Positions 46,871 to 62,839 of a stretch of 64,000 nt of DNA are shown here, piece after piece. The notes below the pieces were generated by a model. The model made no database searches and had not been told where the DNA came from. It saw only the letters and a program-made list of their open reading frames with translations. Location of the stretch: contig CM070901.1 of assembly GCA_036417435.1 (NCBI GenBank), positions 166,490,044-166,554,043 on the forward strand. The letters are read 5' to 3'. The position numbers and the translations under genes are program-made. Source of the DNA: Inia geoffrensis. Its lineage: Eukaryota; Chordata; Mammalia; Artiodactyla; Iniidae. Each line of letters begins with the position of its first letter. Position 1 is the stretch's first letter.

Positions 46871-47199
46871 TGGGACTGGCTGGGCCCGGGAGGCACTGGG
46901 TGGGCAGGCATGGGGGGAGGTGGCATGGAGAGAAAGGCACCCTGGAGCACAGTCAGTGGGAGGCGGTGAGAGGGGGTTCCAGACTCTGCCCCTGGCCAAA
47001 GCTGCGACCTTGAGTGAGACCCTTCCCCTCCCTAGGCCTTGGTTCCACCATTTGATAAGTAGGAGATTTGGATATGATACCTCAGAGCCCTGTGGAGTCT
47101 GACATTATAAAATTCTGAATCTTGCCCACAGTTCTTATGCCAGGATTCTAATTCTATTCCATGACTGTAACTTCCAGCAACTGATTCTGGTCCATGACA

Positions 47200-47420
47200 A
47201 CAAGAGTGTGGTGGTCAGGAACGTGGGCTCTGGGGCCACACTACCTGGTTGGAATCCTAGCTCCAGTTTCCCAGCTGTGTGTCCTTGGACATATTACTTA
47301 ACCTCTCTGTCTTCGGTTTTCTCACCTGTAAAATGGGGGTGATAACTGTACCTCCCCCATAAAAGTACTGTGAGGCTAGATGAACTTTAACTGTTGTCAG
47401 CAATGATTAATAAAGCTCAG
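47200..47420 (+). mobile_element. MIR SINE, near full length
   Basis: GGGCTCTGGGGCCACACTAC, ATTACTTAACCTCTCTGTC and CTCACCTGTAAAATGGGGG are sense MIR. Confidence 0.85.
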
Positions 47421-47872
47421 CATTCTAACCCTGTGGTTCCAATCCTATTCGAAAATTGGTTTTTGGACTACCAATTTCTTGGACTCCTATTCTTGCCACC
47501 TGATTAAGGTTTGGAGGCATCTTGAACCTGAAAGCCCTCCTGTCTTTCCTCTACTACAGGGGATGCAAGAGGCAACAGCCACTCAGAAGAGCCCTTTCCT
47601 TAACTGCCAGAGCGGAAGCTCCATCCTGGGCCTGGGGAAAGGCCACACCCTTCCCTGAAGCCCCCTTGGGCTCCAAGATACCCAGGCCCCTCTCAGCATT
47701 CTCCTGCTCTTCCCTGCCCCCCAACAGAGGAGTCCTCTGATTTGATGGCTCTGCCAGCAAGGAGCTTGGCACCCACCCAGTGCTGTGGATGGAGGCACTG
47801 TGACCAGCCAGCAGAGCAGAGACAGAGCCCTTCTCTGTGTCAAGGAGTCATGTTAAAAGAAGGGCCCTCGAG

Positions 47873-47964
47873 GGACTTCTCTGGTGGTCCAGTGGCTAGG
47901 ACTCAGCTGTGGCCCCAGGTTCAATCCCTGGTGGGGGAACTACGATCCTGCAAAAAAAAAAAAA
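47873..47964 (+). mobile_element. Short CHR-type SINE (about 90 bp)
   Basis: This short tRNA-derived element begins GGACTTCTCTGGTGGTCCAG, carries the B-box-like GGTTCAATCC and ends in an A run directly after the tRNA-like part. It is flanked by a near-perfect 18 bp duplication (47855-47872 and 47965-47982, one mismatch). It is a different, shorter subtype from the 210 bp copies and lacks their GGCTGGGCCC body. Confidence 0.88.
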
Positions 47965-47989
47965 AAAAGAAGAGCCCTCGAGACTTTCT

Positions 47990-48160
47990 TGTTTGAACCT
48001 CTCAGGTTCTGAGGCCCAAAGGGAAGAGCTCTTTACTCTCTGAGCCTCAATTTTCCCACCTGTAAAGTGGAGAAAACAAAATCTCTACCCCGCGGAAGCC
48101 TCATAAGGGTTAGTGATAATTGGGGTAGCACTCCCAGCACACAGCAACCAGCACACAGTC
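47990..48160 (+). mobile_element. MIR SINE fragment
   Basis: CTGAGCCTCAATTTTCCCACC and TGTAAAGTGGAGAAAACAAA are sense MIR directly 3' of the short CHR SINE. Confidence 0.55.
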
Positions 48161-50524
48161 CAACCAATTAGGGCAATTGTTAGTCATAGACCACAGCGCT
48201 CTGCCAGAATTATTTCCGTTTTATAGGTGACCAAAGTGAGGAACAGTGAGGGTGGTAGGAAGACCAGACCCAGTGGTGGGAGCCAAAGCCAGAATCCACT
48301 TCCCTGGCTACTGCTGGAGCCACCTCCCCTCCCCTGGCCACCCACGCTTGTGCTGAGACCACCCCTCTGCCCTTCGTCCTCCCTCTCGCATTCCCAAAGC
48401 TGGGCACCCTCTCCCAGGGGAGCTACAGCAGGGTGGGAGTGGGAGTGGGGGGCTCCGCGGCTGCAGGAACAAGAGGGGAGCCGGCACCTCCTGAGGCTCC
48501 AACCCGGGGTCACAGTGAAAATCATCTGGGGTACTGCGGGGAGCTGGCCCAAAGCCTAGAAGATCGGTGAAAGTGAGGCCTGCAGCCAGACAGGGCACTT
48601 TCCCTGGAGCGATGGGTCGCACCTGGCCGGGAGGGGGCGCTGGAGGGACGCCCTGCAGCCCTGGCTCGAGGCTCCGTCTGCGGGCTCCAGCAGGGTGGGC
48701 GGAGGTCAGGCCGCCCGGCTGTGGTGCTGCCCCCTGGTCTTGCAGGAGCTCCGTCCAAGTCTCCCTTCTTCCTTGGTGACTCAGGTCAAGCTTCTCCCCG
48801 TTCTGGATCTCAGTGTTCCTATCTGTAAACTGGGGACTACAGCTGAGTCAGCCTCCTCCCAGGAGAGTCAGTTCCGAGGTGAAAAGAGAGCAGGCTGTGG
48901 GAGCGGACAACCCCTGTACCCGCTTCCTGGAGTCTGAAGGGTCTGCTGATTTCCAAGTCCACTGTTGTTTAACAAATTGCATTGCCTCTAGCTCCCCTAC
49001 CATCATCACAGCTAACCGTACTGAGCTCTTTCAATATCTGTACACTGGGCTCTTCCCATTTCTTCATTTAACCACTGGTGGGGGGAGGGAGGAGGAACGT
49101 ATATAACCATTTGAGGTGCCTCCTCCCCGAATTTTGAGTCAGATTGAGCTTTTAATCTGGTGCTTGTCCTCCTTAGCCCAGAAAACCTTGAGCAAAGTTT
49201 CTTTTCATTTAAATGGGCGTAACACCCACCACGTACACGTGAGGATTGAAAGACGCACTTAAAGCCCAAACACAGTGCCTGGACGTGATAACACCTCAAC
49301 CAACATGGCTGTTACTGCTCTTCCTACTTTATTGTCCAGGGGACCAAGGATCAGAGAGGTGCAGACCCTGGGCAAAAGTTACAGCCGGTTAACAGCAGAG
49401 GCTGTAGCTGTGTCCTACTCACCATGCTCTCCCCAGCTCCCTCTCCCGCCCCTCAGAGTCTGGCCCTTTCCAAAAGAGAAAAAAAAAAAAAAACCCTGCA
49501 ATTTGAGAAGCGACTTGCCCTCCTCCTCCAGCCCCATCAGCAGGAGCCTTCTGAGAGGCTGCCCAGGAGGGACGGCCTCAGAGATGGATTCTCAGGGGTG
49601 AAGGCTCCCAACTCCCCAGGCAGCAACCCCTCAACCGTATTACTGTTTTTCATGACCCTTTCTCACTTATTATATATGTATATTTTAATATGTGATATAT
49701 AGGTAGCATATATAATAAAACTTACATATGTACAAATATATATCTGAAATAAGGATACAGACAAGTCCTAGTTTAAATAGCATTCTCTTTCTTTTTCTTT
49801 CACATGGAACAATTGATGGTATTTTTGATATGGTGAAACACAATGCCCCTCCCCGCCAGATTGTGAAATGGAGCAATTAGAATGACCTCCATTCACAGAA
49901 GAGGAAACTGAGGCTCAGTGAGAGACAGGAATGTTCCACCTTGGGTTCCAGGGCACTAGGAAAGAAACAGGTTTCACCATGGGTGTCTCTGGAGTGGGTG
50001 TGGAGGTCGGGCTGGGAGAAGCCATTAGCTTCTGGATGACTGTCCTCTGTCTATTCACTGGACTAGGGCTCCCATGAGACTCAGGATAAAGGGAACAGCC
50101 GCCTCCTGGGGAGGGCGTGAGGGCTGACAGTGCTGGCTGAGGCCAGTTTCTACTTGGGAAAGTGTCTGTGGGGAGGTAGGGGGTGAGGCGAGTGGGTTTC
50201 CAGAGTGAGGGTCTGAGAGCCCAGGGGAAGGTGAGTCCTCAAGGTCCAGGCACCGGCAGCCTGTGATGGTCGCTGGAAAACCCTCCTGCAAGCTGTCTCT
50301 GGACATTCCTTAGCTCCCCCAGCCCGCCCCCAGGAGAACCAAGGGGGACAGGATTGCCAAGGACTAGGTTCCGAGTCTGGGAAAGCTTTGAATTTGGGAA
50401 CTGGGTATTTCACAAATGGGAAATGTGAGGCCCAGAGAGGGGAAGGGACTTGCCAAAGGCCCCGGACAAAGGGCGATCAGGACTTATTTTTTTAGTATAA
50501 ACAACAGTGCCAGCTCAAATGGAT
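48160..50524. other. Intron 1, mostly unique DNA
   Basis: Contains short MIR-like words (48215, 48800, 49200, 49890), an A run at 49480 and an AT-rich patch at 49660-49750. No gene. Confidence 0.45.
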
Positions 50525-50700
50525 GGAGCACCACCTATGTGCCAGGCCTGTGCTAAGCACCTTACACACAATTCTTTGAGGAGGCCACTGTTATTACCCC
50601 CACTATACAGACGAAACAGATGAGGCTCAGAGAGGTTTTAAGCAATTTTCCCTAGATCACAGTAGGTGGTGGAAGAACTCAGGCAGTGGAACCTCAGACC
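50525..50700 (-). mobile_element. MIR SINE
   Basis: CCTATGTGCCAGGCCTGTGC, CACTATACAGACG and AGATGAGGCTCAGAGAGG are antisense MIR. Confidence 0.75.
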
Positions 50701-50879
50701 AAAACTCCTTCCACAGCCAATGGACCTCTTAGGTTTTCCACAGCATATACGTCCACTATCTGGCACGGCTGGGGGGACCTCACCCCTCCCCAAGCACCAG
50801 GACTCCCTAGGAATCAGACCTGCCCTCAGAAGCACTCTCTCTGGTAGGAGGGGAGAGACGTGCAGGCACCTCACTTCCG

Positions 50880-50902
50880 GGAGTGCGCTAGGAGCGCACT
50901 CC
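50880..50902. repeat. Perfect 10-bp inverted repeat (hairpin)
   Basis: GGAGTGCGCT and AGCGCACTCC are exact complements separated by AGG. It lies directly after CACTTCCGG, an ETS-like core, in intron 1 about 3.4 kb before P2. Confidence 0.85.
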
Positions 50903-50904
50903 TA

Positions 50905-52199
50905 GGCATTCTCCTGCAGCAGGAGGAGGGTGCCCGACACAGGGTCATTCTGACCCCATGGATCCCCTTCCAGGGGTGGAGGACACTGGCGGGAGGAGTG
51001 GCTCCCAGAACCCAGACTCTGCAGGCTCCAGGTTGTGTCCCTGTTTACCCAGCTCTGGGCCAAGGTAGGTCCAGACCTCCTGGCTTCCTCCCCCTGCTGC
51101 GGACAACTTGGCATTCCCTTAGGTGGGCTGTTTGTCCATCGGTCCCAGAGAAGAAGGAGAGGAGATGACTGTCCACATAAGATGGGGAAGGGACAGGGTA
51201 ACTGGGTGTCCCAGCTTGGGGACTGGGAGCTTACCAACTGTAACTGTCCTTCGAAAAACGGGGAGAGAGGGGGTGGGAAGAGAAGGAGAGAGAGAGGTGT
51301 GACCCTAGGTCTGTCAGTCTGGGGTAGGGACAAAGTAGGTTTGCCTTAGGTTGAAATTGAGAAAGAGCTGGTCTGTTCCTCTGTGAGTGCTCCTCAACCC
51401 CGGTGCTCCGGAACAGGACAGGAAAGTACTGTGCATTTCTGACAGAGGGAACGTTCTGCAGCGGGTCGGAGGGCGCAGGAGCCCTCCGGTGTCTGAGATG
51501 CGAAGGCAGAGAGCGTCCTTGTCCATAGGGGGCAGAGAGGGCAGCCTCTGGTCTACCACAAGGCCACTGGTTTGCCCGATACTTAGCGCACAGATGGTGA
51601 GGAATAGGGCGGGAGGTCTGTCCAGAAGGAGCAGCTTGCAGGAGGCGGCCGGCGGCGCCTAAACGCGGGACCGCAACTGGCGCACATCTGTGCGCAGAGC
51701 CTGTCGGGGCATCTCCGCGGCTGGCAGAGTGCAGGCGTCAACTAGCGGTGGATCTCGGAACTGCTCCTCCCCTGGCGGCCCCGGCGACCTCCTACGTCTA
51801 CAACCCAGGTTCCCTGGTTCTGGCGCCCACTGGCAGCGAGCGCCTTCCTTAGGGCTGGAGCCATGACGGGTCCTATGCCAGGTGCCAATATCCACAGGAG
51901 TCCTATTTTCAGGAAGCCCATTTGTAAACCAGCCGTAGGATGAGAGGGAGAAATCAGGCGGAGAGACAAGTAAGGGCATGGCTGCAAAGCAAAACCATTC
52001 GACAAATCGGATTTACGAACCCCAGAGGCAGCGGGTCCTGGCCGCTCCAGGGCAGTGCGGCGTCGCCCGTCCTCCCTGGCCCTGGGCCCTACCTGGCAGG
52101 ACGTTCCCAGAGGTTGGATGCGCCAAGGTCCCGGTTCTTCACTTTCTTCTAGTTCTGCGGCTAGTGTCAGAGCTCACGTGAGCGAGCGGGCCTGAGCCC
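50905..52199. other. Intron 1, approach to the CpG island
   Basis: GC content and CpG frequency rise through this unique stretch, with a purine-rich run at 51255-51300. No repeat is recognised. It could hold upstream P2 regulatory DNA or the start of an antisense transcript, but nothing proves either. Confidence 0.4.
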
Positions 52200-53739
52200 C
52201 GGCGATCTGCAACTCCTACGTGTAGGCTCTATAAAAAGGTCCAGTGATGGACCTTCGTCGCCCCTGTTCTCTAAATGGCCCGAGGGACTGACGTGAGGCT
52301 CCGACAGGGGTGGGGATCAGCTCTCCAGGTGGTCGAGGTTGGGCCAGAGTCGGTCCTCCCTGGAGCGGACGCAGGGCTTGATTTCGTTTGGCAACGACGT
52401 AACGGCACGCGATGGGCCGGGGTCAGATCCAGGGCGAGATCTTGCAGCCACCTTCAGATCCTATATGCTTCTTTGCTCCCGAGGCTTGGAATCGGTCGTT
52501 TTGCACCTGTCGAGTGCCGGAAACAACGAATATCCAACCCGATCTGCAAAACGGCGGGGAGGCTCTGCACGCGTTCGTTCCCCAGACTCCAGGGAGCGCA
52601 TCTGTGGCGATAATCCAGTGTGAATGGCGGCTTGATCTTTCCAGTTCCCCTCCTCGATGTAGCCTGTCCCTACGCCCGCTCGCCCGGCCTAGGAGGCAGG
52701 AGAGGGATTGTTTGCCTGCTTGCCGCAAACAAGGAATGGTTGGGCCACGCTGCCGGGAGTGGGAGCGAGGACCCAGGGCCGGCGAGCAGGGCCTCGGCAG
52801 AGCTGTCTTTGGTCCCTGCCCGCGTGGCCCAAGCGCACCGCCCGGGAAGAGGTGGGCGTGGACCCGCGGGGGCCAGTTTGCATCCACATGGTGGATGAAA
52901 ATTCCCTCCTTTGGTAAAAGGGGCCCTTAGCTTTGCAGCCATTCCCGCGTTCTCTGCACAGTTTTCCTCTCACCAGGGACTCGCGTCCTCTTCCACGATG
53001 CAGGACAGTGTTTACATGCGCGCGGGGTCGGCGGGGGGCGGGGGTAAACACTCGCGTTTTTCAGGCCCCACCGCGTTTTTCGAAGACCCTCAGGCCGCCA
53101 CAACGAAGAACGACGCAGCGAGGCCTGCGCGATGCTGAAAGTTATTTTGAGGGGAGAGCGGAGAGGAATGGGGTTACTCGCCCCCAAGCCGATGAGGGCG
53201 CATAAGGGACACCCTTCCCTCTGTCCCCAGGTTGGCACCGGGGCCACCGGGGCCGGGAGGAAAGTCGCGCAGAGCTGGAAGCTGCAGAGGCCTCTGGCTC
53301 GCGCGTAATCTCGTATGCGGTGGAGGCTCTTGGGTCAAAATAATTTGCGGGACAGGTAGGGGCAGTGAGAAGCCACTTTGGGGCAGCTCCCCGCTGGATG
53401 TCACCGGCCTTGAGGCCCCCAACGGCCCCCAGCTGAGAGTGCAAGCTTCACAGGCCGAAAGCAGCTGGAGTGGGGAGGCCTGGCTGCGGGCGGCCGGGAA
53501 GGGCGACAGAAGAGCAGCTGCAGCCCCCGAGTCAGGAGGCGGCGGCAAATGAGCCTCTGTAGGGACTAGACGTTTTAAACAAATTCTTAGCCTCGGCTCC
53601 GGCTCCCCAGAACTTTCAAGGAGCCCCGGGTCATCGCGCTGGGGACCCCCCCAACCCCGTGCGTCCTCGGCGGGGCGGAGCCTTCCGCCCCTCCCCGTTG
53701 GGCGGCCTTCTGCGGTCCCCATTCCTCCCCCGCGAGCGC

Positions 53740-56745
<3,006 letters not shown>

Positions 56746-57629
56746 TGAGGATGTGAAAAATGTTAGGGTCTTTTGCCGGAAAAGACACAACTTTCTTCCC
56801 ATTTCTGGGGTTTACTAACTTGTGAAGTCTTCCACACCTCCCCTCTTTCCCGGTTAAGCACCCTTGTCTCACAAAAGATGCTGGGAGAAGATAGTAGACT
56901 ATCACTGTCTTCAAAATGGGGCCTCGTCAATCTGTTTTGGCAGGATGCTTCGAGGGTGATTTAGACAAATCCTTGGTCTTTAGGTGCCCAGCGCCCCAGC
57001 CACTCTCCCCACTGGGGTGGAATCTCCCCCACACTTTGAGGCTGCCTCTCCCCAGCTGCGGTCTCCTGAAGCCACAGTTTCACCAGTTCTTCGAGCCTTA
57101 AGGTGGTTTAGAAAAGAAACGAATGCAGTGCAGGATGCTGAATGTTGGAAAGCATAGCTTGAAGGCTGCCATCTCCCACCCTAGAATCATGGCTGGTGTG
57201 CCACCCTGCCTGTCTCATCTTCCTCAGGCAATATGAAGGAAGGCAGGACCAGACCAGACGCCGCTGTGGCTGCTGCCAGGGGCTGTTGAGTGGGAGGCTG
57301 CTGGGACCTGAAACCCATCATCACTTCTGGGTGGAGAAGTTCTAGAACCCCTGCCGGGGTGAAATGGAGACTTGAGGGCTCTCTGGCCCTTTAAGACCAG
57401 GCTGCCGAAAAGGGAGGCGTGTCCTTCCCAAGCACCAGCTGGCCCCTCCCGCTTCAGAAAGTAAGCTAGGTTCCCTCTGCTTCCAGTTGCAACAGAGGCT
57501 GAGGCAGAATGGTACTTTTCATCACCAATAAACAAGACCTGCTTAAGGTTTTAGTTCCCCCTGAGCCGCCAGTCCTGCTCGGAAAAGGGCATCTGGGCAC
57601 CATTTTTTCCTCTCCAGCCGCTCAGTGTA

Positions 57630-57910
57630 TACATACAAATGTCAAACATATTTTGACTTTTCAGCATTAATTAAAACCAGGGCATTATTTGCATGTAATA
57701 ACTGTTTACTTGTTACTTTTTATGAAACTGAAATAGTTTACATTCTTTCAAACATTTCCTGTTCCTGTTGGCTCCCTTCCCCACGCCCAGATTTCTTTCA
57801 GACGTTGCCCTTAACTGGTTGCAGGTTGATGGATGGAAAATGTTTGCTTTTATGAATTAAGCTTTCATTGCTGCTCCTAATTAGTCTTCAAGCCCCTTTT
57901 GTCATCCCCA
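57630..57910. promoter_or_regulatory. Candidate conserved noncoding element in intron 3
   Basis: This AT-rich, repeat-free block has a perfect octamer ATTTGCAT (57687-57694), several TTAATTA/ATTAATT cores and ATTAGT. It lies about 1 kb after exon 3. Enhancer function is inferred. Confidence 0.4.
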
Positions 57911-58461
57911 ATCTCTCGAGCCTTTTGCAACTTAATCCCAGCCTCAGCCCTGAGTGGAGAGCCGCTCGCCACTGGTTGGTGGTAGCTCGCTTGGATGCAG
58001 TTGGACCGTGGGGTGGTGGCCAGGTCCGCAGGCCCAGATGGCGGTGGCGAGGGAGGGGAGGTCGGTCTTGGGAGCCCAGTAAAGCACCTACACCCTCTTC
58101 TGGGAGGTGAACTCCAGAGAGCAAAGAGGCGGTGATTCTCTGTATTACTGAGACCCTGCCTGGCCCTTCTGCTGCTGAAAACGATTTCTTTGTGGTATTT
58201 ATACCCACAGACCCGCACCCACCCTGCAAGGCCCACCGGGAGGGAGATAGGTTTCCAAAGCATTGTGTAGCAGCGTGTTCCTAGAGCAGGCAAGGCTGAG
58301 CCTGGGGTCATGGCTCTGGGAGATGCAGGAGGCTGGGTTTATGAGACATCCTCACAGCCATTCTCTTGCCAGTCTCAGTGGTCCTGGGAGGCAGAAGAGG
58401 CCTGAGTGGGCGCTCCGATGCCCGTGGAACTCGACGGGACTTTCAGACCTTGGAGGCTCAT

Positions 58462-58685
58462 GGTCTTCAAAGCCTGGGCTCTACAACCGGCCGACCTGGA
58501 TTTCAGTCCCAGCTCTGCCGGTGACTTGCTGGATGATATTGGGCAAATGGCTTAACCTCTCTGCGTCTCCGTTTCATCGTCTGTAACATGGGGATAATAA
58601 TGTTACCTACCTCGTGGGATTTTTGTGAGCATTAAGGAGACAGGTACTAGCATATCAGCTGGCACATGCTGAGAGCTGGATACAG
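58462..58685 (+). mobile_element. MIR SINE, near full length
   Basis: TGGATTTCAGTCCCAGCTCTG, GGCTTAACCTCTCTGCGTC and CTGTAACATGGGGATAATAA are sense MIR. Confidence 0.85.
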
Positions 58686-60764
58686 GTCAGAGATTTTGTT
58701 ACTTCAAATGCCTGGGACTGGAGGAGATCTTTGCAGTCCCTTTGAATGGTGACAGTCACTGATTTTCTGATTACGGTGTGGTTTGGGCAGGGGTGGGGGA
58801 AACCCAGAAAGAGTGAAGTGTCAAGTGGGAGAAGTGGAGGCGGCTGGCAGTGAGATAGGAGGACACAGGGGTCCTGTGGCATGCAACTCTGCATCTGCTG
58901 TGCCCCTCCTGCCCACTGGGAAATTCCCTCTGAGGAGCAGATCGGTGGTTGACACAGACAGTTTGGGCCACTTTAGGAGGCAGGACAGGCTGGGGTTTTA
59001 GACTCAGAGCCTTTCCCTGGCTCTCTGACTTCTGCCAGAACTAAGAAACCAGATGGAAACTTCTGCTTGTTTCCTTGCATTTTATTCCTTGAATCTGTCT
59101 TAATTCCAAGAAGATAGCTTTCCGTACAAGGCATACACACAATACCACCCCAGAGCTCTCACGATAAGCCTGAAGGTGTAAACCAAGAGAAGGAAGGGAA
59201 GGACACCAAGTCATTCTCCTGCAGTGATTAGGGCCAAGGTCCCCGCCCTGCCGGACTCAGTGCCCCTTCTTACAGCAAATTTTTGCAGCATGCCCTCTAC
59301 CATCCTACAACTGAAACGTGTAAGATAACTTGATCTATCCACCTATGTGCATTTTCAAAATCTATATAATTCCATAGCTATAATGGAGAGAAAAAGGAAA
59401 AGTAACTTATAATGATGTATCTATTTGAATATGTAAATGTTGGGGCGAGATGACAGACACTGTGAGGTGGATGGGTGTTTGCACCTCTAGCCGAAGCCCC
59501 GTGACCCCTGCGGCTGGCCCGACAGGCCAGGTATACGTGACTCAAAGTCTGAACGTGGCACTGCCGTCAATGACACGATTCGCTGAAGCTGTGAGCAATT
59601 CTTGGCAGAATTCTGAGCCAAATTTTTTTAAAAAAGAATTGTCTTCCCTCCCAGAAAATTCAGTACATATCAAAAGAGTGTAAAAACCTTTTCCTTGTTT
59701 TATGTAAAACTGAGTTAGACTCATGGCTCAGAGGATCTACATAAGCAAGTTTTTCCCACACGGGAAGAGTGAGTAGTTGATTGCCCTGTGCAGTGCTAGA
59801 CATTTGCATCCCCCCCCTCCACCTTCCGCATCCCACCTCTTGAAGACCACGCAGCACACATCCCCAAAATGCTGTCTAGGAGGGGGTCACTGGCCTAGGT
59901 GAAGATGAAAACATGACTTCCTGAACTGTCATGACCTGGTGAAAAAGAAACCGTAGTGCATGGAGACAGATTTGGGAGCCAACGTGTAGGTGCAGGCTTA
60001 GGGGGACCACTGGTGGGGGAGGAGTGGATGGCTTCCTGGTCGACACTGAACAAATCCAGAGGCCCCCAGAGATGTCTCCCCCCGCTGTCCATGAGGCCCC
60101 AGTGAGTGGGGCTTGTCCCACAGGAACCCAGGCAAAGAGAGACAGGGACTTGCCCAAGGGCGCACTGCCAGACCCCGCTGTGTCTGCTGCTCCGTCCAGG
60201 CACCCAGGTCCTGCGGGGACGCCTAGGGCCACTCTCAGCCCCAAGGAGCCGCTATTTACAGACGAGGACTTCTCCCCCTCCTACCAGGGCCGGTGGGAGC
60301 ACCTTGATTTGCAATTCCTGGGCTCCCGGCTGATTGCGAGTTTGCCCGGGGTTCCTGCACAGTTGTCCACCTCCTTTGTCCTCTCAGCTTCCTGCTCTAA
60401 AAGAGTGGAGAGGTGGGCGGATGGGTTTGCTGCCAGGCGGAGAGAGAGGTGATGGGCGCTCAGGGAGACAGTTTTCCCCACCTGTGTTTCGTGGGGCCCC
60501 TGCCTCTTGTGGCACTTGACACTTGCCTCTCCCTCCCACTCCTGCTCCCAAGTGCCAGCCCCTCCCTTCCTCCCTCCCTGGTCTCTGTGGTACCTGGGAG
60601 GGGTGGTGTCAGGCCTGGAAACGGGGAGGAAGCTGTTAAGGTGGGCTGGTGACCTCAGGGCTAGCCTGTGGTTTGCTGCCTGGTGGGGTGGAGGCTCCTC
60701 ACTCCCCAGGAGTAGGTGCTTAGGGTCGATGTGGAGGGGGGCAGGCTCCAGTACATTCTAACCT

Positions 60765-60867
60765 TCCTGGGCACTCTGCCTGGATACTGTGTGACCTGGT
60801 CAACTCATTGCCCCTCTGTGAGTCTCAGTTTTCTCATCTATAAAATGGGAGCAGTAACCTCTGCGTT
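60765..60867 (+). mobile_element. MIR SINE fragment
   Basis: TACTGTGTGACCTGGTCAAC and CTCATCTATAAAATGGGAGC are the MIR core, abutting the antisense L2. Confidence 0.65.
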
Positions 60868-61660
60868 TAATTCATTTAACATTTATTGAGCACCTACTAT
60901 ATGCCAGATGCTGTCCTAGGGAACACAACAGTGAACAAGACAAAAGTTCTAGCCCCCAGGGAGCTTGTAGTCTAATAAAGGGAGACAAAATAAAATAAAT
61001 AAGTAGGTAGATTATTAGAAGTAATAAGCATTAGGAGGAAACTCAAGCAGATCGAGTGGGAGTGGGAAGGTCTGTGACGCTTCAGAGTGAGCTTCTTACC
61101 TTTCCTCACCCCGTGGACCCCTGTGACAGTCTCAGAATAGTGCTTTTTAAAGAATGAAATAAAATACAAAGGATGGCAATGAAAACCAATTATATTAAAA
61201 CATAGCAAAACGTTTTTAAAAATTGTGATAAATGTGCTGCCTTGTTAGCTTGTTAAAGAACAAGATCTAGCAACGGGTTTGATGACGACCGTGACTTTGA
61301 AGTTGTGATGAGCATGAAAGATATTTAAAGAAATCAGCAACGTCTGTAATGTGATATGTAAATATTTGTGACGTCTGTTGGTGACAAGGTCACAGGGACT
61401 GCTGTAATGCCTCTGTGGTTTGTTGTCTACGTTCATACTTAAGAGAGATGCTAAATTTCAGCTAGAGGCTAGGGACAATACGGTTGTCATTTTTTTCTTT
61501 TCCTGTCCCAGTTTCCGAGCCCGCTCAATTCTAAGAGGGATGCCAAGTTAAAAATGCCTCCTTTAGATAAAGTGACCAGGGAGGGCCTCACTGGAAAGGT
61601 GACTTTTCAGTGATGACCTGAAGGAAGGAAGGTGAGAAATAGAGCACTCCAGGGAGCTGA
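60868..61660 (-). mobile_element. L2 copy, antisense, split by another old repeat
   Basis: The 3' L2 end (AACATTTATTGAGCACCTAC, 60879 onward, then GGGAGCTTGTAGTCTAATAAAG) resumes at about 61563 with GACCAGGGAGGGCCTCACTGG and ACCTGAAGGAAGGAAGGTGAG. The intervening 61090-61560 belongs to a different repeat. Confidence 0.65.
61090..61560 (+). mobile_element. Old interspersed repeat, family not named, copy B
   Basis: The sequence starts near CCCCGTGGACCCCTGTGAC and includes AAAATACAAAGGATGGCAAT, TCTGTTGGTGACAAGGTCAC and TAAATTTCAGCTAGAGGC. The same phrases, diverged, recur at 22690-23045. I recall this family from the human genome but cannot name it; it is probably a DNA transposon. It sits within an antisense L2. 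Confidence 0.6.
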
Positions 61661-62839
61661 CAAGTGCGGGGCACAGGGGCCCATCCAGCCCTGGGCTGTC
61701 AACCTCAACTACCCATCGGCTTGGCACCCTGCGGTACCAAGGAGGTGACGGAAGGGTCAGAGGCCCAGGGACCCCTGGAGAGGGCCTGACTGGTTGGGGG
61801 AAGGATCCAGGAGGGAAAAGACCTCAGAGTGAGGGGAAGCAGTAGGGGAGAAGGAGGGTCCCGGGAGGGATGGGGCCTGGAACGGGAGGCCTCTGCACTT
61901 CCTGTTTCCAGAAAGTATGGAAAGCGCCCCTGTGGTCTGAGTGAGGGCCAGGTGGGTGTCTGGCCTAGAGCTCCAGGTCGGGAGTGGGTTGCATTTCCAC
62001 CCCTGCCTCCAGCTGGCAGCTCTGGCAAATCCCTCCAGAGAGGCCCCATTCTTCCCCAGTTCGAGTCACACCTCAATTTAAACCCCTTCTGTCCCCCTAC
62101 CCCCCTACACCCCCCCAGTCTCAGAAGCCCTTGGGTTCCTGGGTGTGGCCCCGGGAGCCTGGCTGGTTTTCTTTTGTGCTGGGTTGTCCTCTTTCTGAGG
62201 CTGGAGTTTTCCCTCCATCACCAGATCAACAAGTAGCAGCCATGCTAAGCTATTGTTTCTCATACCCCCCCCACCCCAGCCAAGCTTTCGTCTCCTACTT
62301 GTGAAGTGGGAATATGGAATCAGGCCTGCCTGCCCTGGAGAGGTGTTGGGAGGATGAGGACAGCTCTGGGGGGACACAGGTACACAGGGCCATCAGCCCC
62401 TGCCCTCGGGGAGTCCCCAGGCCTGTAACTGGGGACCAGAGATAGGGGTGCTCGGAGGCAGAGCCGGAGGAGGCCAATTTGGCTTAAGGATCAGCGAAGC
62501 TCCCCCCACACCCCTCCGCAGCCTCACACGCATGGAGGCTTTGATGCTGGTAGAGAACAGGGCAGGAGAGGGGGCTCTCACTTCTGTAAAGGTGCTGGGA
62601 AAATTGGGGTGCCGTTTGAAGAAAAACCCAACCAGTAAACCCCCAGAAGAATCAAAGAATTCAACATAGAAGGTAGAGAGGATGGTGTTTATTGAAGGTA
62701 ACCTTTCTAAACACAAAATGACAGGAGAAGTCACTAGCAAGAGGTAGAACTGAAAATGCAAATCAGCTTGGTGTCAGAAAGCGAAATGTAAAGGCCAGTG
62801 AAGTGGGAAACCGACTGCCACAAACAGGACAAGGAAAGT

